The notes: generated from the letters alone by a model not told the origin. 64,000 nt of DNA from Nocardia aurantia (GCF_009604425.1 NZ_WEGI01000012.1:310001-374000), one strand, 5' to 3'; shown: positions 48,985-58,181, counted from the stretch's first letter. A program made the numbers and translations.

Positions 48985-50525
48985 CACCGTCCGACCGCCC
49001 GTTCAGACAGAGGTGCCCCTTGCCGAACGACTCGGAAAACCGTGTGGTGGAAGCCCGTCGCCAGATCCTGGAGTTCCGGCTCCCGGATCTCGGTGAGGGC
49101 TTGGCCGACGCGGAGTTGATCTCCTGGGCCGTGGCGGTGGGTGACGCCGTGCTGCTCAATCAGACCATCGCCGAGGTCGAGACGGCGAAGGCGCAGGTGG
49201 CGCTGCCGAGCCCGTTCGCCGGGGAGGTCGTGGAACTGCTCGCGGAACCCGGCGACACGGTCGCGGTGGGCGCCCCGCTGATCCGGGTGGCCGCCGACGA
49301 TGCGGCACCCGGCCCGTCGTCACCGGACGCGGTCGCGTCGCGGGCCGCTCGCGCCGAGCCGACCGAGGAAACGAGCAGTGCCACAACGGATTCCGGCCAA
49401 CGACGCGCTGTCCTGGTCGGGTACGGCCCGGAGGAGGAGACAACCTCCCGTCGTGGTCGCACACCCGGGGCCGGATCCGACGGGACGGGCCGGTCGGATT
49501 CGACACCGGCGGGCCGGTCGGACGCTGCACCGGCGGGCCGGTCGGACTCTGCCGAATTGCCCGCCTACCCGGAATTCGCGACCCGGCAGGCCGCCACCCC
49601 GGCGGCCCGCAAACTCGGCCGGGAACTCGGCATCGACCTCGCCGTCGTGGCGGGCTCCGGCCCGGGCGGCGCGGTCACCGTGGAGGACGTGCGGCAGGCC
49701 GTTCCGGTGTCCCAGCCGATGAATCGCGCCCGCACCGCTGACGAACCGGACGCCCGCGCGGCGGCTCCGGCGCCGCCGCCCATGCGCCCCGAGGACGGCG
49801 GTCCGTCCCGTCCGGCCCCGATCGAACGCGAGACCCGGATCCCGGTCAGCGGTGTCCGCAAACGCACCGCCGCGGCGATGGTGATCAGCTCGCACACCAT
49901 CCCGCAGGCCAGCGCGTTCGTGACCACCGATTTCACCGCGTCGATGGAACTGCTCGACCATCTGCGCAACACGGCCTCGTTCAGCGGCCTCACCCTGACG
50001 CCGCTGGCCCTGATCGCCAAGGCCGCACTCGCGGCGATGGCGGAATTCCCGGACATCAACTCGTTCTGGGACGAGGAGAACCGGGAGATCGTCACCAAGC
50101 ACTACGTGAACCTGGGCATCGCCGTGGCCACCGACCGCGGGCTGCTGGTACCGAACGTCAAAGAGGCACAGACGCTGAGCCTGCGCGATCTGTGCCGCGA
50201 CATCGGCTGGGTGGCCGAGATGTCCCGATCCGGCTCCGCCACCCCCGCGGACCTGATGGGCGGCACCTTCACCATCAGCAACGTCGGCGTATTCGGTGTG
50301 GATGTCGGTGTGCCGCTGGTGAATCCGGGGGAGGCCGCGATCCTGTGCCTGGGTTCCATCCGCAAGCGCCCATGGGTGTACCGAGACGAACCGGCGGTCC
50401 GCTGGGTCACGACGCTGGGCCTGAGCTTCGACCACCGGATGATCGACGGCGAACTGGGGTCCCGATTCCTGTCGACGGTCGCGTCGCTGCTGGAGGACCC
50501 CCTGACCCTCCTCGGCCGCGTCTGA
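48981..50525 (+). CDS. bkdC: Dihydrolipoyl acyltransferase (E2) of the branched-chain complex
   Basis: A 514-residue E2. The N-terminal lipoyl domain (about 27-105) has VETAKAQVALPSPFAG with the lipoylated lysine. A long Ser/Thr/Gly/Arg-rich linker contains a repeated AGRSD unit (49488-49550). The subunit-binding domain is ATPAARKLGRELGIDLAVV then SGPGGAVTVEDV. The catalytic domain ends with LSFDHRMIDGELGSRFL (H-x3-DG). GTG 48981 overlaps bkdB; a TTG at 49020 with AGAGG upstream is an alternative start. No E3 gene is present, so lipoamide dehydrogenase comes from elsewhere. Confidence 0.94.
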   Translation: MTPSDRPFRQRCPLPNDSENRVVEARRQILEFRLPDLGEGLADAELISWAVAVGDAVLLNQTIAEVETAKAQVALPSPFAGEVVELLAEPGDTVAVGAPLIRVAADDAAPGPSSPDAVASRAARAEPTEETSSATTDSGQRRAVLVGYGPEEETTSRRGRTPGAGSDGTGRSDSTPAGRSDAAPAGRSDSAELPAYPEFATRQAATPAARKLGRELGIDLAVVAGSGPGGAVTVEDVRQAVPVSQPMNRARTADEPDARAAAPAPPPMRPEDGGPSRPAPIERETRIPVSGVRKRTAAAMVISSHTIPQASAFVTTDFTASMELLDHLRNTASFSGLTLTPLALIAKAALAAMAEFPDINSFWDEENREIVTKHYVNLGIAVATDRGLLVPNVKEAQTLSLRDLCRDIGWVAEMSRSGSATPADLMGGTFTISNVGVFGVDVGVPLVNPGEAAILCLGSIRKRPWVYRDEPAVRWVTTLGLSFDHRMIDGELGSRFLSTVASLLEDPLTLLGRV

Positions 50526-50830
50526 GCAGACCCCACCCGTACCCACCGACCTACTCCCCGTGTCACGGTCACCATCCCGCAGCCGTAACCCGCTCCCCGG
50601 GTCCGGTCACCGATACGCAGGGGTAACCCGCCTGTTCGCGGCCCGTCTCGATCCTGGACCGACGGAGGGAGGGAGCGCAGCGACTGACCGGAGGAGGGAA
50701 GGATCGAGACTTGGGGGCCGCGAACCCGCCGGAGCGAAGCGGAGGCCAAAAACACAGCCTGTCACCAATGAGCAGGCCCAACAATCCTGTTCGATACGCC
50801 GGCCCCGAGACCCGCCGAACCAAACCGAAA
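50526..50830. other. Gene-free 305-bp gap after bkdC holding an intergenic palindromic repeat
   Basis: No convincing gene is seen. TTCGCGGCCCGTCTCGATCC (50635-50654) is repeated inverted at 50701-50724 with a 4-bp insertion, around a purine-rich centre (GGAGGGAGGGAGCGCAGCGA). GGAGCGAAGCGGAGG follows. It may be a dispersed intergenic repeat and also a terminator for bkdC and the convergent thioesterase gene. Confidence 0.55.
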
Positions 50831-51253
50831 CTACAACAACGTTTCGGCAGCCCCCCGGATAACGGATGGAATCTCGATCGGCGTACGCGTCTGCTCATCG
50901 ACATACACATGCACGAACGACCCGGTAGCCGCCAATTCCAGCCGGTCGCCGTCCTCCCGGAAGATGGCCAGGTCATAGGTGATGCTGGAGCGGCCGAGGC
51001 GGGCGATGCGCAATCCGACGCGCAGCCGGTCCGGGAAGCTCAGCGAGCCGAGGAACTTGCAGGAGGTCTCGGCGACCACTCCGATCGCGGGCAGGTCGCG
51101 GATGTCGGTGCCGGTCGCGTGCATCAGCCAGGCGTTGACCGCGGTGTCGAAGTACGAGTAGTACGTCACGTTGTTCACGTGGCCGTAGTGGTCGTTGTCG
51201 GCCCACCGGGTCGGGACCGGCCAGAGCACCGGGTAGTCGTCCTGCGTCGTCAC
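50831..51253 (-). CDS. Acyl-CoA thioesterase (4HBT hot-dog fold)
   Basis: A 140-residue hot-dog thioesterase. The 4-hydroxybenzoyl-CoA thioesterase motif is TRWADNDHYGHVNNVTYYSY with the catalytic aspartate, followed by CKFLGSLSFPDRLRVGLRIARLG. The GTG at 51253 is chosen because TATTGT lies 7 nt before it (leaderless). A longer frame reaches 51319 but would include that promoter. It is divergent from icmF and may release short or branched acyl groups from CoA (inference). Confidence 0.88.
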   Translation of the reverse strand: MTTQDDYPVLWPVPTRWADNDHYGHVNNVTYYSYFDTAVNAWLMHATGTDIRDLPAIGVVAETSCKFLGSLSFPDRLRVGLRIARLGRSSITYDLAIFREDGDRLELAATGSFVHVYVDEQTRTPIEIPSVIRGAAETLL

Positions 51254-51260
51254 CCGGCCG

Positions 51261-51266
51261 ACAATA
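51261..51266 (-). promoter_or_regulatory. -10 box TATTGT of the thioesterase gene, leaderless type
   Basis: On the minus strand TATTGT ends 7 nt before the GTG at 51253. Confidence 0.55.
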
Positions 51267-51338
51267 GCGGCCCGCCACGCTCGCACTCGTGGCGCATTGC
51301 GTGCCGACCGGGACTGCACTAGATTTACTTTGACGTCC

Positions 51339-51344
51339 TACTAT
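51339..51344 (+). promoter_or_regulatory. -10 box TACTAT of icmF
   Basis: TACTAT in an AT-rich patch, with transcription expected near 51351. GGAGGT at 51370-51375 then serves the ATG at 51380. Confidence 0.45.
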
Positions 51345-51379
51345 TGGGATGGCAATTGATGCGCGGTGTGGAGGTAACC

Positions 51380-54300
51380 ATGACCGACCTGCATGTGCCG
51401 GTGCATCCGGTGCGTTTCGTGACCTCGGCGGCACTCTTCGACGGGCACGACGCGGCGATCAACATCATGCGGCGGATCCTGCAGGCCCAGGGCGCCGAGG
51501 TGATCCACCTCGGCCACAACCGGGCCGTGCACGAGGTGGTCGACGCGGTGCTCACCGAGGACGTGCAGGGCGTGGCAGTCAGCTCCTACCAGGGCGGGCA
51601 CGTCGAATACTTCGAATACCTGGCGGCGGCGCTGCGCGAGGCCGGCGCCGGGCACGTGCGGATCTTCGGCGGGGGCGGCGGCGTCATCGTCCCGGCGGAG
51701 ATCGCCCGGCTCGCCGACGCGGGAGTGCGGATCTTCTCTCCCGAGGACGGCCAGCGGCTCGGCCTCCCCGGCATGATCAACGAGCTCGTCCGCGACTGCG
51801 ATGTGGATCTCGCGCAGCGACCGGCCGCGGTGGACGCGACGCTCGCGGGGGAGCGCACGGCGCTCGCCCGCACCCTCACCTGCCTGCAACAGGACACGCT
51901 GCCCGCCGGCGACCTCGCCGCGCTGACCGCCGCGGCGGCCGGCCGGACCGTGCCGGTACTCGGCATCACCGGCACCGGCGGTTCGGGCAAGTCCTCGCTC
52001 ACCGACGAACTGGTGCGCCGGCTGCGCACCGATCAGCAGGACAAACTGCGGGTGGCCGTGCTGGCCGTCGATCCCACCCGCCGCCGCGGGGGCGGCGCGC
52101 TGCTCGGCGACCGTATCCGGATGAACGCGCTGGACGCCGAGCACATCTATTTCCGCTCGCTGGCCACTCGCGGCGCGCACGAACTGCCGACCAATATCGA
52201 CGCGATGATCCTGGCCTGCAAGGCCGCCGGATACGACCTGGTGATCCTGGAGACGCCGGGCATCGGCCAGGGCGACGCGGCGATCGTCGACCACGTCGAC
52301 GTGGGGCTGTACGTCATGACCCCGGAATTCGGCGCCGCCTCCCAGCTCGAGAAGATCGACATGCTGGACTACGCGGACGTCGTCGCGATCAACAAGTTCG
52401 AACGGCGCGGGGCCGCGGACGCGTTGCGTGACGTGTCGCGGCAGCTGATCCGCAACCGCGAGGCCTTCGGCGCCGCGCCGGAGGACATGCCGGTATTCGG
52501 CACCAGCGCGGCCACCTTCAACGACGACGGCGTCACGGCCCTGTACCAGCATCTGATCGGGCTGCTAGGCGAGCGCGGACTGCCACTGGAACAAGGTGCG
52601 CTGCCCCGAGTGGACGTGCGGGCCTCGACCCGGTTCGCCCAGCTCATCCCGCCCGCGCGGGTGCGCTACCTCGCCGAGATCGCCGACACGGTGCGCGGGT
52701 ACCACGCCGAGACCGCCCGGCAGGTGGTCGTAGCGCAGCGGGTGCAGCGGTTCGACGCGGTGCTCGCGGAACTCGGCGCCACGCATGGGAGCGGGCCGAC
52801 GACGGCTCGGCCGGCCGGCGGCGGGCCGGCGGCAACGCCCGGCGGGCCGGCGGCGGGCGACGGCGCGCGAGTGGCGGTCGATCCTGCGGGGCAGTCGGCG
52901 GCGGATGGTTTCGCGGTGGCGGTCGATCCGGCGGGGCAGTCGGCGGCCGATGGCTCTGCGGCGGCGGTCGAATCCGCAGCCGGACAGGGGGTGACCGGCG
53001 ACGGCTCGCTCGGGGTGGCCGGGTCCGCATCGGGTGTGGATGAGGCCGCGGTCGCGGCGTCGGTGGTGGGAAAGCTACTGGCGCAGGCACGTTCGGAGCT
53101 GACCCCCGGTAACGCCGCGCTGCTCGACGGCTGGCCCGCGCTGGCCGAGTCGTACCGCGGCGAGGAGCAGGTGGTGCGGGTACGCGATCGCGAGTTGCGG
53201 ACCGCGTTGCGGCGAACCACGTTGTCCGGCAGTTCGATTCCGCGGGTGTCGTTGCCGCGCTTCACCGATCACGGTGAGCTGCTGCGGTTCCTGCGCGCGG
53301 AGCATCTGCCGGGCCGATTCCCGTTCACCGCCGGGGTTTTCCCGTTCAAGCGGGACAACGAGGATCCGGCACGGATGTTCGCGGGCGAGGGCGATCCGTT
53401 CCGCACCAACCGGCGGTTCCGGGTGCTGTCCGAGCATTCCGACGCGAAACGTCTGTCCACGGCGTTCGATTCGGTGACCCTGTACGGTCACGATCCGGCC
53501 GAGCGGCCCGACATCTACGGCAAGGTCGGCACCTCCGGCGTCTCGGTGGCCTCGCTGGACGATATGAAGGCGCTCTACGACGGATTCGATCTGTCCGCGC
53601 CGACCACCTCGGTGTCGATGACCATCAACGGTCCTGCGCCGACCATGCTCGCCTTCTTCCTGAACACGGCCATCGACCAAGCGCTGCAACAGTTCTCGGA
53701 ATCCGAGGGTCGCGCGCCGACCGCTGAGGAGGCGGTCGCGCTGCGCGCGCGGACCCTGGCGACCGTACGCGGCACCGTGCAGGCCGACATCCTCAAGGAG
53801 GATCAGGGCCAGAACACCTGTATCTTCTCCACCGAGTTCAGCCTGCGCATGATGGCCGACATCCAGGAATGGTTCGTGCGCAACGGCGTTCGCAACTTCT
53901 ACTCGGTGTCCATCTCCGGGTACCACATCGCCGAGGCCGGCGCGAATCCGATCAGTCAGCTCGCGTTCACGCTCGCCAACGGATTCACCTATGTGGAGGC
54001 GTATCTCGCGCGCGGGATGCACATCGACGAATTCGCGCCCAACCTGTCGTTCTTCTTCTCCAACGGCATGGATCCGGAGTACTCGGTGATCGGCCGGGTG
54101 GCGCGGCGCATCTGGGCGATCGCCATGCGCGACAAGTACGGCGCCGACGAACGCTCGCAGAAGCTGAAGTACCACATCCAGACCTCCGGCCGCTCGCTGC
54201 ACGCACAGGAGATGAGCTTCAACGACATTCGCACCACGTTGCAGGCGCTGATCGCGATCTACGACAACTGCAACAGCCTGCACACCAACGCCTACGACGA

Positions 54301-54865
54301 GGCGGTCACGACGCCGACCGAGGAGTCGGTGCGGCGCGCGCTGGCGATCCAGCTCATCATCAACAAGGAGTGGGGTCTCGCGGTCAACGAGAATCCGCTG
54401 CAGGGCAGTTTCGTCATCGAGGAGCTGACCGATCTGGTCGAGGAGGCGGTCCTTACCGAATTCGAGCGGATCTCCGAACGCGGCGGTGTGCTGGGCGCGA
54501 TGGAGACCGGTTACCAGCGCGGCCGCATCCAGGACGAGTCCATGCTGTACGAGCATCGCAAGCACGACGGCACGCTGCCCATCATCGGCGTCAACACCTT
54601 CCGCAATCCGCACGGGGAGCAGCACCGCGAACTCGAACTGGCCCGCGGCACCGAGGCCGAGAAGCAGTCCCAGCTGCGGCGCACCCAGGACTTCCGGCAG
54701 CAGCATCGCGACGAGGCGCACGCGGCCCTGGCCCGGCTGGAGGCCGCGGCCCGCAGTGACGACAACGTGTTCGAGGTGCTGATGGACGCCGCCCGCGTCT
54801 GCACCCTGCAGCAGGTCACCGACGCCTTCTTCACGGTCGGAGGCCAGTACCGCCGCAACGTCTGA
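51380..54865 (+). CDS. icmF: Fused isobutyryl-CoA mutase (B12-dependent)
   Basis: A 1,161-residue single-chain mutase that interconverts isobutyryl-CoA and butyryl-CoA by a radical mechanism. Order: B12-binding domain (about 10-140, SAALFDGHDAAINIMRRIL), G-protein chaperone domain (about 190-450, GTGGSGKSS near 198, ETPGIGQGDAAIVDHVDVG, INKFERRGAADALRDV), a linker, then the substrate-binding mutase domain (about 620-1,161, FPFTAGVFPFKRDNEDPARM, GKVGTSGVSVASLDDM, SISGYHIAEAGANP, RSLHAQEMSFNDIRTT). The linker (about 468-560) is Ala/Gly/Pro-rich with an in-frame 15-residue repeat. The ATG at 51380 has GGAGGT. It links valine catabolism to butyryl-CoA. Confidence 0.95.
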   Translation: MTDLHVPVHPVRFVTSAALFDGHDAAINIMRRILQAQGAEVIHLGHNRAVHEVVDAVLTEDVQGVAVSSYQGGHVEYFEYLAAALREAGAGHVRIFGGGGGVIVPAEIARLADAGVRIFSPEDGQRLGLPGMINELVRDCDVDLAQRPAAVDATLAGERTALARTLTCLQQDTLPAGDLAALTAAAAGRTVPVLGITGTGGSGKSSLTDELVRRLRTDQQDKLRVAVLAVDPTRRRGGGALLGDRIRMNALDAEHIYFRSLATRGAHELPTNIDAMILACKAAGYDLVILETPGIGQGDAAIVDHVDVGLYVMTPEFGAASQLEKIDMLDYADVVAINKFERRGAADALRDVSRQLIRNREAFGAAPEDMPVFGTSAATFNDDGVTALYQHLIGLLGERGLPLEQGALPRVDVRASTRFAQLIPPARVRYLAEIADTVRGYHAETARQVVVAQRVQRFDAVLAELGATHGSGPTTARPAGGGPAATPGGPAAGDGARVAVDPAGQSAADGFAVAVDPAGQSAADGSAAAVESAAGQGVTGDGSLGVAGSASGVDEAAVAASVVGKLLAQARSELTPGNAALLDGWPALAESYRGEEQVVRVRDRELRTALRRTTLSGSSIPRVSLPRFTDHGELLRFLRAEHLPGRFPFTAGVFPFKRDNEDPARMFAGEGDPFRTNRRFRVLSEHSDAKRLSTAFDSVTLYGHDPAERPDIYGKVGTSGVSVASLDDMKALYDGFDLSAPTTSVSMTINGPAPTMLAFFLNTAIDQALQQFSESEGRAPTAEEAVALRARTLATVRGTVQADILKEDQGQNTCIFSTEFSLRMMADIQEWFVRNGVRNFYSVSISGYHIAEAGANPISQLAFTLANGFTYVEAYLARGMHIDEFAPNLSFFFSNGMDPEYSVIGRVARRIWAIAMRDKYGADERSQKLKYHIQTSGRSLHAQEMSFNDIRTTLQALIAIYDNCNSLHTNAYDEAVTTPTEESVRRALAIQLIINKEWGLAVNENPLQGSFVIEELTDLVEEAVLTEFERISERGGVLGAMETGYQRGRIQDESMLYEHRKHDGTLPIIGVNTFRNPHGEQHRELELARGTEAEKQSQLRRTQDFRQQHRDEAHAALARLEAAARSDDNVFEVLMDAARVCTLQQVTDAFFTVGGQYRRNV
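52871..52960. repeat. 45-bp in-frame tandem repeat in the icmF linker
   Basis: Two adjacent 45-bp units (52871-52915, 52916-52960) both encode VAVDPAGQSAADG plus two residues, followed by a degenerate third. They lie in the linker between G-protein and mutase domains. Confidence 0.8.
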
Positions 54866-54997
54866 CCGGTCCGCGCACCGCCCGGCGCTCGTACGCTGGA
54901 CAGTACGGAAGCGATCGATCGGCCCGACCTGCGGCGATCGGCCCCAGGGCCGTGTGACAATCGCCGATCGGACGGGTAGCCGGACGAAAGGGGCGGT

Positions 54998-56083
54998 ATG
55001 GACCTCGCGGGAATCAGCGTCGTGGACGCCCACATCCATCAGTGGGATCCGCTCGGGACGCCCAGGGAGTTCAGCGCCGCCGCCAAGCTGCTGCGGTATC
55101 TGCCGTTGCCGGCCGATTTCGCGGCCCGCCTGACGCCGCGGCGGGATCGGGAGTTCATCGCCGACCCCACCGCGTATCTGCACCCGTACCTGCCCGCCGA
55201 CTACCGTTCGGACGCCGGCGAGGTGCCCGTGGAGGCGCTGGTGCACATCGAGGTGGAATGGGCCGGGCGGGCGCCGGCCGCCAAGGCCGACGAGACGCGC
55301 TGGGTGGCGAGCCTGCCGTTCGGGGTCGACACGCCCGCTCTCGGGGCGATGATCGGCGGCGGCGACCCGAGCCGCCTCGGCTTCGCCGATCTGGTCGACG
55401 CGCACCGATCGGCATCACCGCTGGTCCGCGGCATCCGCACCATGGTGGCCCATCATCCGGATCCCGGCGTCCGCTCCTTCGCGGAGGATCCCGGCGTACT
55501 CACCTCCTCCGCATTCCTGAACGGATTCGGGGTGCTCGCCGACCGCGAGCTGCTGTTCGAGGCCTGGGTGTACTCGCATCAGCTGCCGGAGGTGACCGCG
55601 CTGGCGCAGCGATTCCCCGAGGTGACGATCGTGCTGAACCACCTCGGGACACCGGCGGGCATCTTCGGTCCGGTCGGCCGCACCACCGGCGCCGATCCCG
55701 CCGCGCGCCACGAATTGTTCGGCCGCTGGCGTGAGGACCTCGCGGCGCTGGCGGCCCAGCCGAACGTGCTGGCCAAGGTCAGCGGCCTGGCCATGCCGAT
55801 CCTCGGCCACCTGGTCCCGGTACGCGGTAACCCGACCCCGGTCGCGGCCCTGCTGGAGCGGGTCGCGCCACTGCTGCACCATGCCTTCGACGTCTTCGGC
55901 GCCCAGCGACTGATCTGGGGTTCGAACTTCCCGATCGACAAGCCGATCACCAGCATCGCCAACAGCGCGCAGGTGGTCGTCGACGTCCTGGCCGACCGCG
56001 GCGGCAGCGCCCTGGAACTCGACCAGGTGTTCCGCACCAACGCGCAACGGGCCTACGCGATCGACGCCGAACTACTGGCCTGA
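54998..56083 (+). CDS. Amidohydrolase-2 family metal-dependent hydrolase
   Basis: A 361-residue TIM-barrel protein of the amidohydrolase_2/predicted TIM-barrel hydrolase family. It opens VVDAHIHQWDPLG (metal-binding HxH), has VEALVHIEVEW, GIRTMVAHHPDPG, VLNHLGTPAG (metal-ligand histidine region) and ends with the conserved RLIWGSNFPID (catalytic Asp region). Members hydrolyse or decarboxylate lactones and aromatic acids; the substrate is unknown. AAAGGGG precedes the ATG. It stands alone after icmF across 132 bp. Confidence 0.87.
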   Translation: MDLAGISVVDAHIHQWDPLGTPREFSAAAKLLRYLPLPADFAARLTPRRDREFIADPTAYLHPYLPADYRSDAGEVPVEALVHIEVEWAGRAPAAKADETRWVASLPFGVDTPALGAMIGGGDPSRLGFADLVDAHRSASPLVRGIRTMVAHHPDPGVRSFAEDPGVLTSSAFLNGFGVLADRELLFEAWVYSHQLPEVTALAQRFPEVTIVLNHLGTPAGIFGPVGRTTGADPAARHELFGRWREDLAALAAQPNVLAKVSGLAMPILGHLVPVRGNPTPVAALLERVAPLLHHAFDVFGAQRLIWGSNFPIDKPITSIANSAQVVVDVLADRGGSALELDQVFRTNAQRAYAIDAELLA

Positions 56084-56155
56084 CGGCGCTATCCTCGGGT
56101 CGGTACTGTGCGCTACCGCCGTCCGGGCGTAGTGGTTTCGTAGAACGGGTTCGAC

Positions 56156-56494
56156 ATGGGGTACGACCTGCACATCACTCGGTCCGACGTCTGGTACGAA
56201 AGTCTCCGGACCCCGATCACCGCCGCCGAGTGGGACGCCGTTGCCACTGCTTCCGGTATCGCCGTCCACACTCCCGGCGACGCCGATATCGCGCCGCTGT
56301 ACGACCTCGAGGTCCCGGACGGCTCGACCGTTCCGTTGCAGTGGTACGAGGGCGGGATCATCTCCTACGGTAGTGGGCACAGCGACGCCGCGATACTCGC
56401 TCTCGCGCAGTTGGCCGCCCGCATGAACGCTCGGCTCGTCGGCGATGACGGAGAACAGTACGATCCGTCGACCGGCAAACCGGTCGCCGACTGA
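56156..56494 (+). CDS. Conserved hypothetical protein (MGYDLHITR start)
   Basis: A 112-residue soluble acidic protein. The start MGYDLHITR, the ITAAEWDAV segment and the end LAARMNARLVGDDGEQY are features I associate with a widespread uncharacterised family of small bacterial proteins; function unknown. No clear ribosome site is seen. Codon use fits the genome. Confidence 0.65.
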   Translation: MGYDLHITRSDVWYESLRTPITAAEWDAVATASGIAVHTPGDADIAPLYDLEVPDGSTVPLQWYEGGIISYGSGHSDAAILALAQLAARMNARLVGDDGEQYDPSTGKPVAD

Positions 56495-56608
56495 CTCGTC
56501 CCGGGAAGCGCGGGGCTCGAGGAACCGTGGTCGCTTCGGGCATGCACAAGCCAACGCCGAGAGCATCTTTCGGAATCGACGCCGGGCCGTGCGTGTCATG
56601 AATGATTT

Positions 56609-57379
56609 CTAGTCGGCCGGCGTCCGGCCGAGCGCGGCACTCAGTTCGGTGCGGGCGACGACCAGCGACGGGCCGTACCAGGTGAGCAGGCGGCCGGCGA
56701 CGAGTGCCACGGGTATCCCCGGAAAGGCTTCCGGGCCATCAGTTTTCGTGAACACGTACGGCTCGTCCGGAAGGACGGCCAGGTCGACGTCCACGGTCAG
56801 TTCGGCCTCGGGCACGGTCGGGTAGCGGTCGGGGCGATCGGCGTGCACCAGGTGCAGGCCGAGGCGGCGGGCCAGGTCGCCGGTGAAGGTGTCGCGGCCG
56901 ACGACCATCCACGGGTTGCGCCAGATCGGAATCACCGCGCGCACAGCGGGTTCCGGTGGCGGCGCGGACCAGATGCGCTGCGCCTCGGTCAGCCAGGCCG
57001 GAAGCTCGACCGCGAGTGCGGTGCCGAACAGGTTCGTCATAGCTGTGAATGCTTCGTCCAGCGTGGTGATCCTGGTGACCCACACCGGAATTCCCGCCGC
57101 ACGCAGCCGTTCCACGTCCAATCGGCGATTCTCCTCCTGATTGCAGACCACCAGATCCGGTGCGAGGGCGACGATCCGGCGCACGTTCGGATTCTTGGTG
57201 CCGCGTACCCGTTCCACCTCCAGGCCGGGCGGGTGGGTGCACCAGTCGGTGGCGGCGATCAGAACTTCCGGGCAGGTCGCCGCGATGGCGTCGGTCAGCG
57301 ACGGGACCAGCGACACCACCCGTCGCACCGGGCGGCGGACGGGCACTGGGGCGCCGAGGTCGTCGTGCGGATCGGTCAC
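56609..57379 (-). CDS. Helical-backbone metal receptor family protein (cytoplasmic)
   Basis: A 256-residue protein related to the BtuF/FhuD-type substrate-binding proteins of ABC transporters: RRVVSLVPSLTDAIAATCPEV, then ATDWCTHPP, TKNPNVRRIVALAPDLVVC and the long connecting helix region. There is no signal peptide or lipobox, and no permease or ATPase gene is near, so it is probably not a classical transporter part. Metal-receptor-like proteins of this cytoplasmic kind occur in many actinobacteria. The start GTG 57379 is chosen to avoid overlap with the SWIM gene; GTG 57427 is also possible. Confidence 0.78.
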   Translation of the reverse strand: MTDPHDDLGAPVPVRRPVRRVVSLVPSLTDAIAATCPEVLIAATDWCTHPPGLEVERVRGTKNPNVRRIVALAPDLVVCNQEENRRLDVERLRAAGIPVWVTRITTLDEAFTAMTNLFGTALAVELPAWLTEAQRIWSAPPPEPAVRAVIPIWRNPWMVVGRDTFTGDLARRLGLHLVHADRPDRYPTVPEAELTVDVDLAVLPDEPYVFTKTDGPEAFPGIPVALVAGRLLTWYGPSLVVARTELSAALGRTPAD

Positions 57380-57404
57380 GGCTGTGCCGCCGGCGCGCGG
57401 CAGG

Positions 57405-58181
57405 TCACGGCCGGTCCTCCAGCGCACGGTAGATCGCGCGCAGATCGCGCAGGCCCGCCTCCGCGGTCCGCTCGTCCTCGGCGGTCGCGCGCAGCGCCTG
57501 GCGCAGCGGGATCGGGTCGAGATCGTCTATGGCGGTGCGGAATTCGGGGGTGGGCAGGGCGGGCAGGGTGATGTTCTCGCCGTAGAGGTCGTCGGAGACG
57601 GTGGGGCCGCTGTCGCGTTCGACGCCGCCGATGAGGGTGTCCAGGTCGAGGCCGCGCAGCGTCAGCATCACCGCGGGCTCCTCGTCGAGGCGTTCGCCGA
57701 TGATGTAGCAGACCGCGGCGACATGTTTGCAGGGCCAGCCGGAATCCGGGCAGGTGCAGGAGAAGTCGAGTTCGGCGGCCGTGCCGGGCAGCAGCATCGG
57801 GCCCAGTTCGGGCGGCAGGGTGCCGGAGGCGAGCTGGGCGAGCATGCCCGGCGTGGCGCGGACCAGGTCGATCACCTCGTCGAGGCGCTCGTCGCGCAGT
57901 TGCCGCAGCGTCAGCACCGCGGTGAACGGCCGGGGCTGGCTGCCCTGCACCTCCGCGGCCACGGTGCCCGGCTCGAGGTGATAGCTCACCACCTGGCCGG
58001 CGCGGGCGTAGGCGCGGCCACGGGTCAGCCGGCCCGCATCGGCGACCTGCTCGATCGCGTCCAGAAACGCGCGCCCCCACCAACTGCGCGCGAAGGACGC
58101 GCCGCGGCGGCTGCGGGACCGCACGCCACCGCGGACCGGAATGCGCTTGCCGTACTTGCTGTAATCCTCGACCGGGCTCAT
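57405..58181 (-). CDS. SWIM zinc-finger protein
   Basis: A 258-residue protein with a SWIM zinc finger CTCPDSGWPCKH (C-x-C-xn-C-x-H) at about residues 140-151. Before it come SKYGKRIPVRGGVRSRSRRGASFARSWW (basic, nucleic-acid-like) and RLTRGRAYARAGQV. SWIM proteins are known partners of SNF2 ATPases in bacteria, and the SNF2 gene lies 58 bp upstream on the same strand. The ATG at 58181 has GGAGG at 9 nt. It probably binds DNA or protein for the helicase. Confidence 0.88.
   Translation of the reverse strand: MSPVEDYSKYGKRIPVRGGVRSRSRRGASFARSWWGRAFLDAIEQVADAGRLTRGRAYARAGQVVSYHLEPGTVAAEVQGSQPRPFTAVLTLRQLRDERLDEVIDLVRATPGMLAQLASGTLPPELGPMLLPGTAAELDFSCTCPDSGWPCKHVAAVCYIIGERLDEEPAVMLTLRGLDLDTLIGGVERDSGPTVSDDLYGENITLPALPTPEFRTAIDDLDPIPLRQALRATAEDERTAEAGLRDLRAIYRALEDRP

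Noticed and set aside
50560-50862. 100-codon plus-strand frame in the gap after bkdC
   Set aside because: Covers the palindromic element and has atypical codon use and no start signals.
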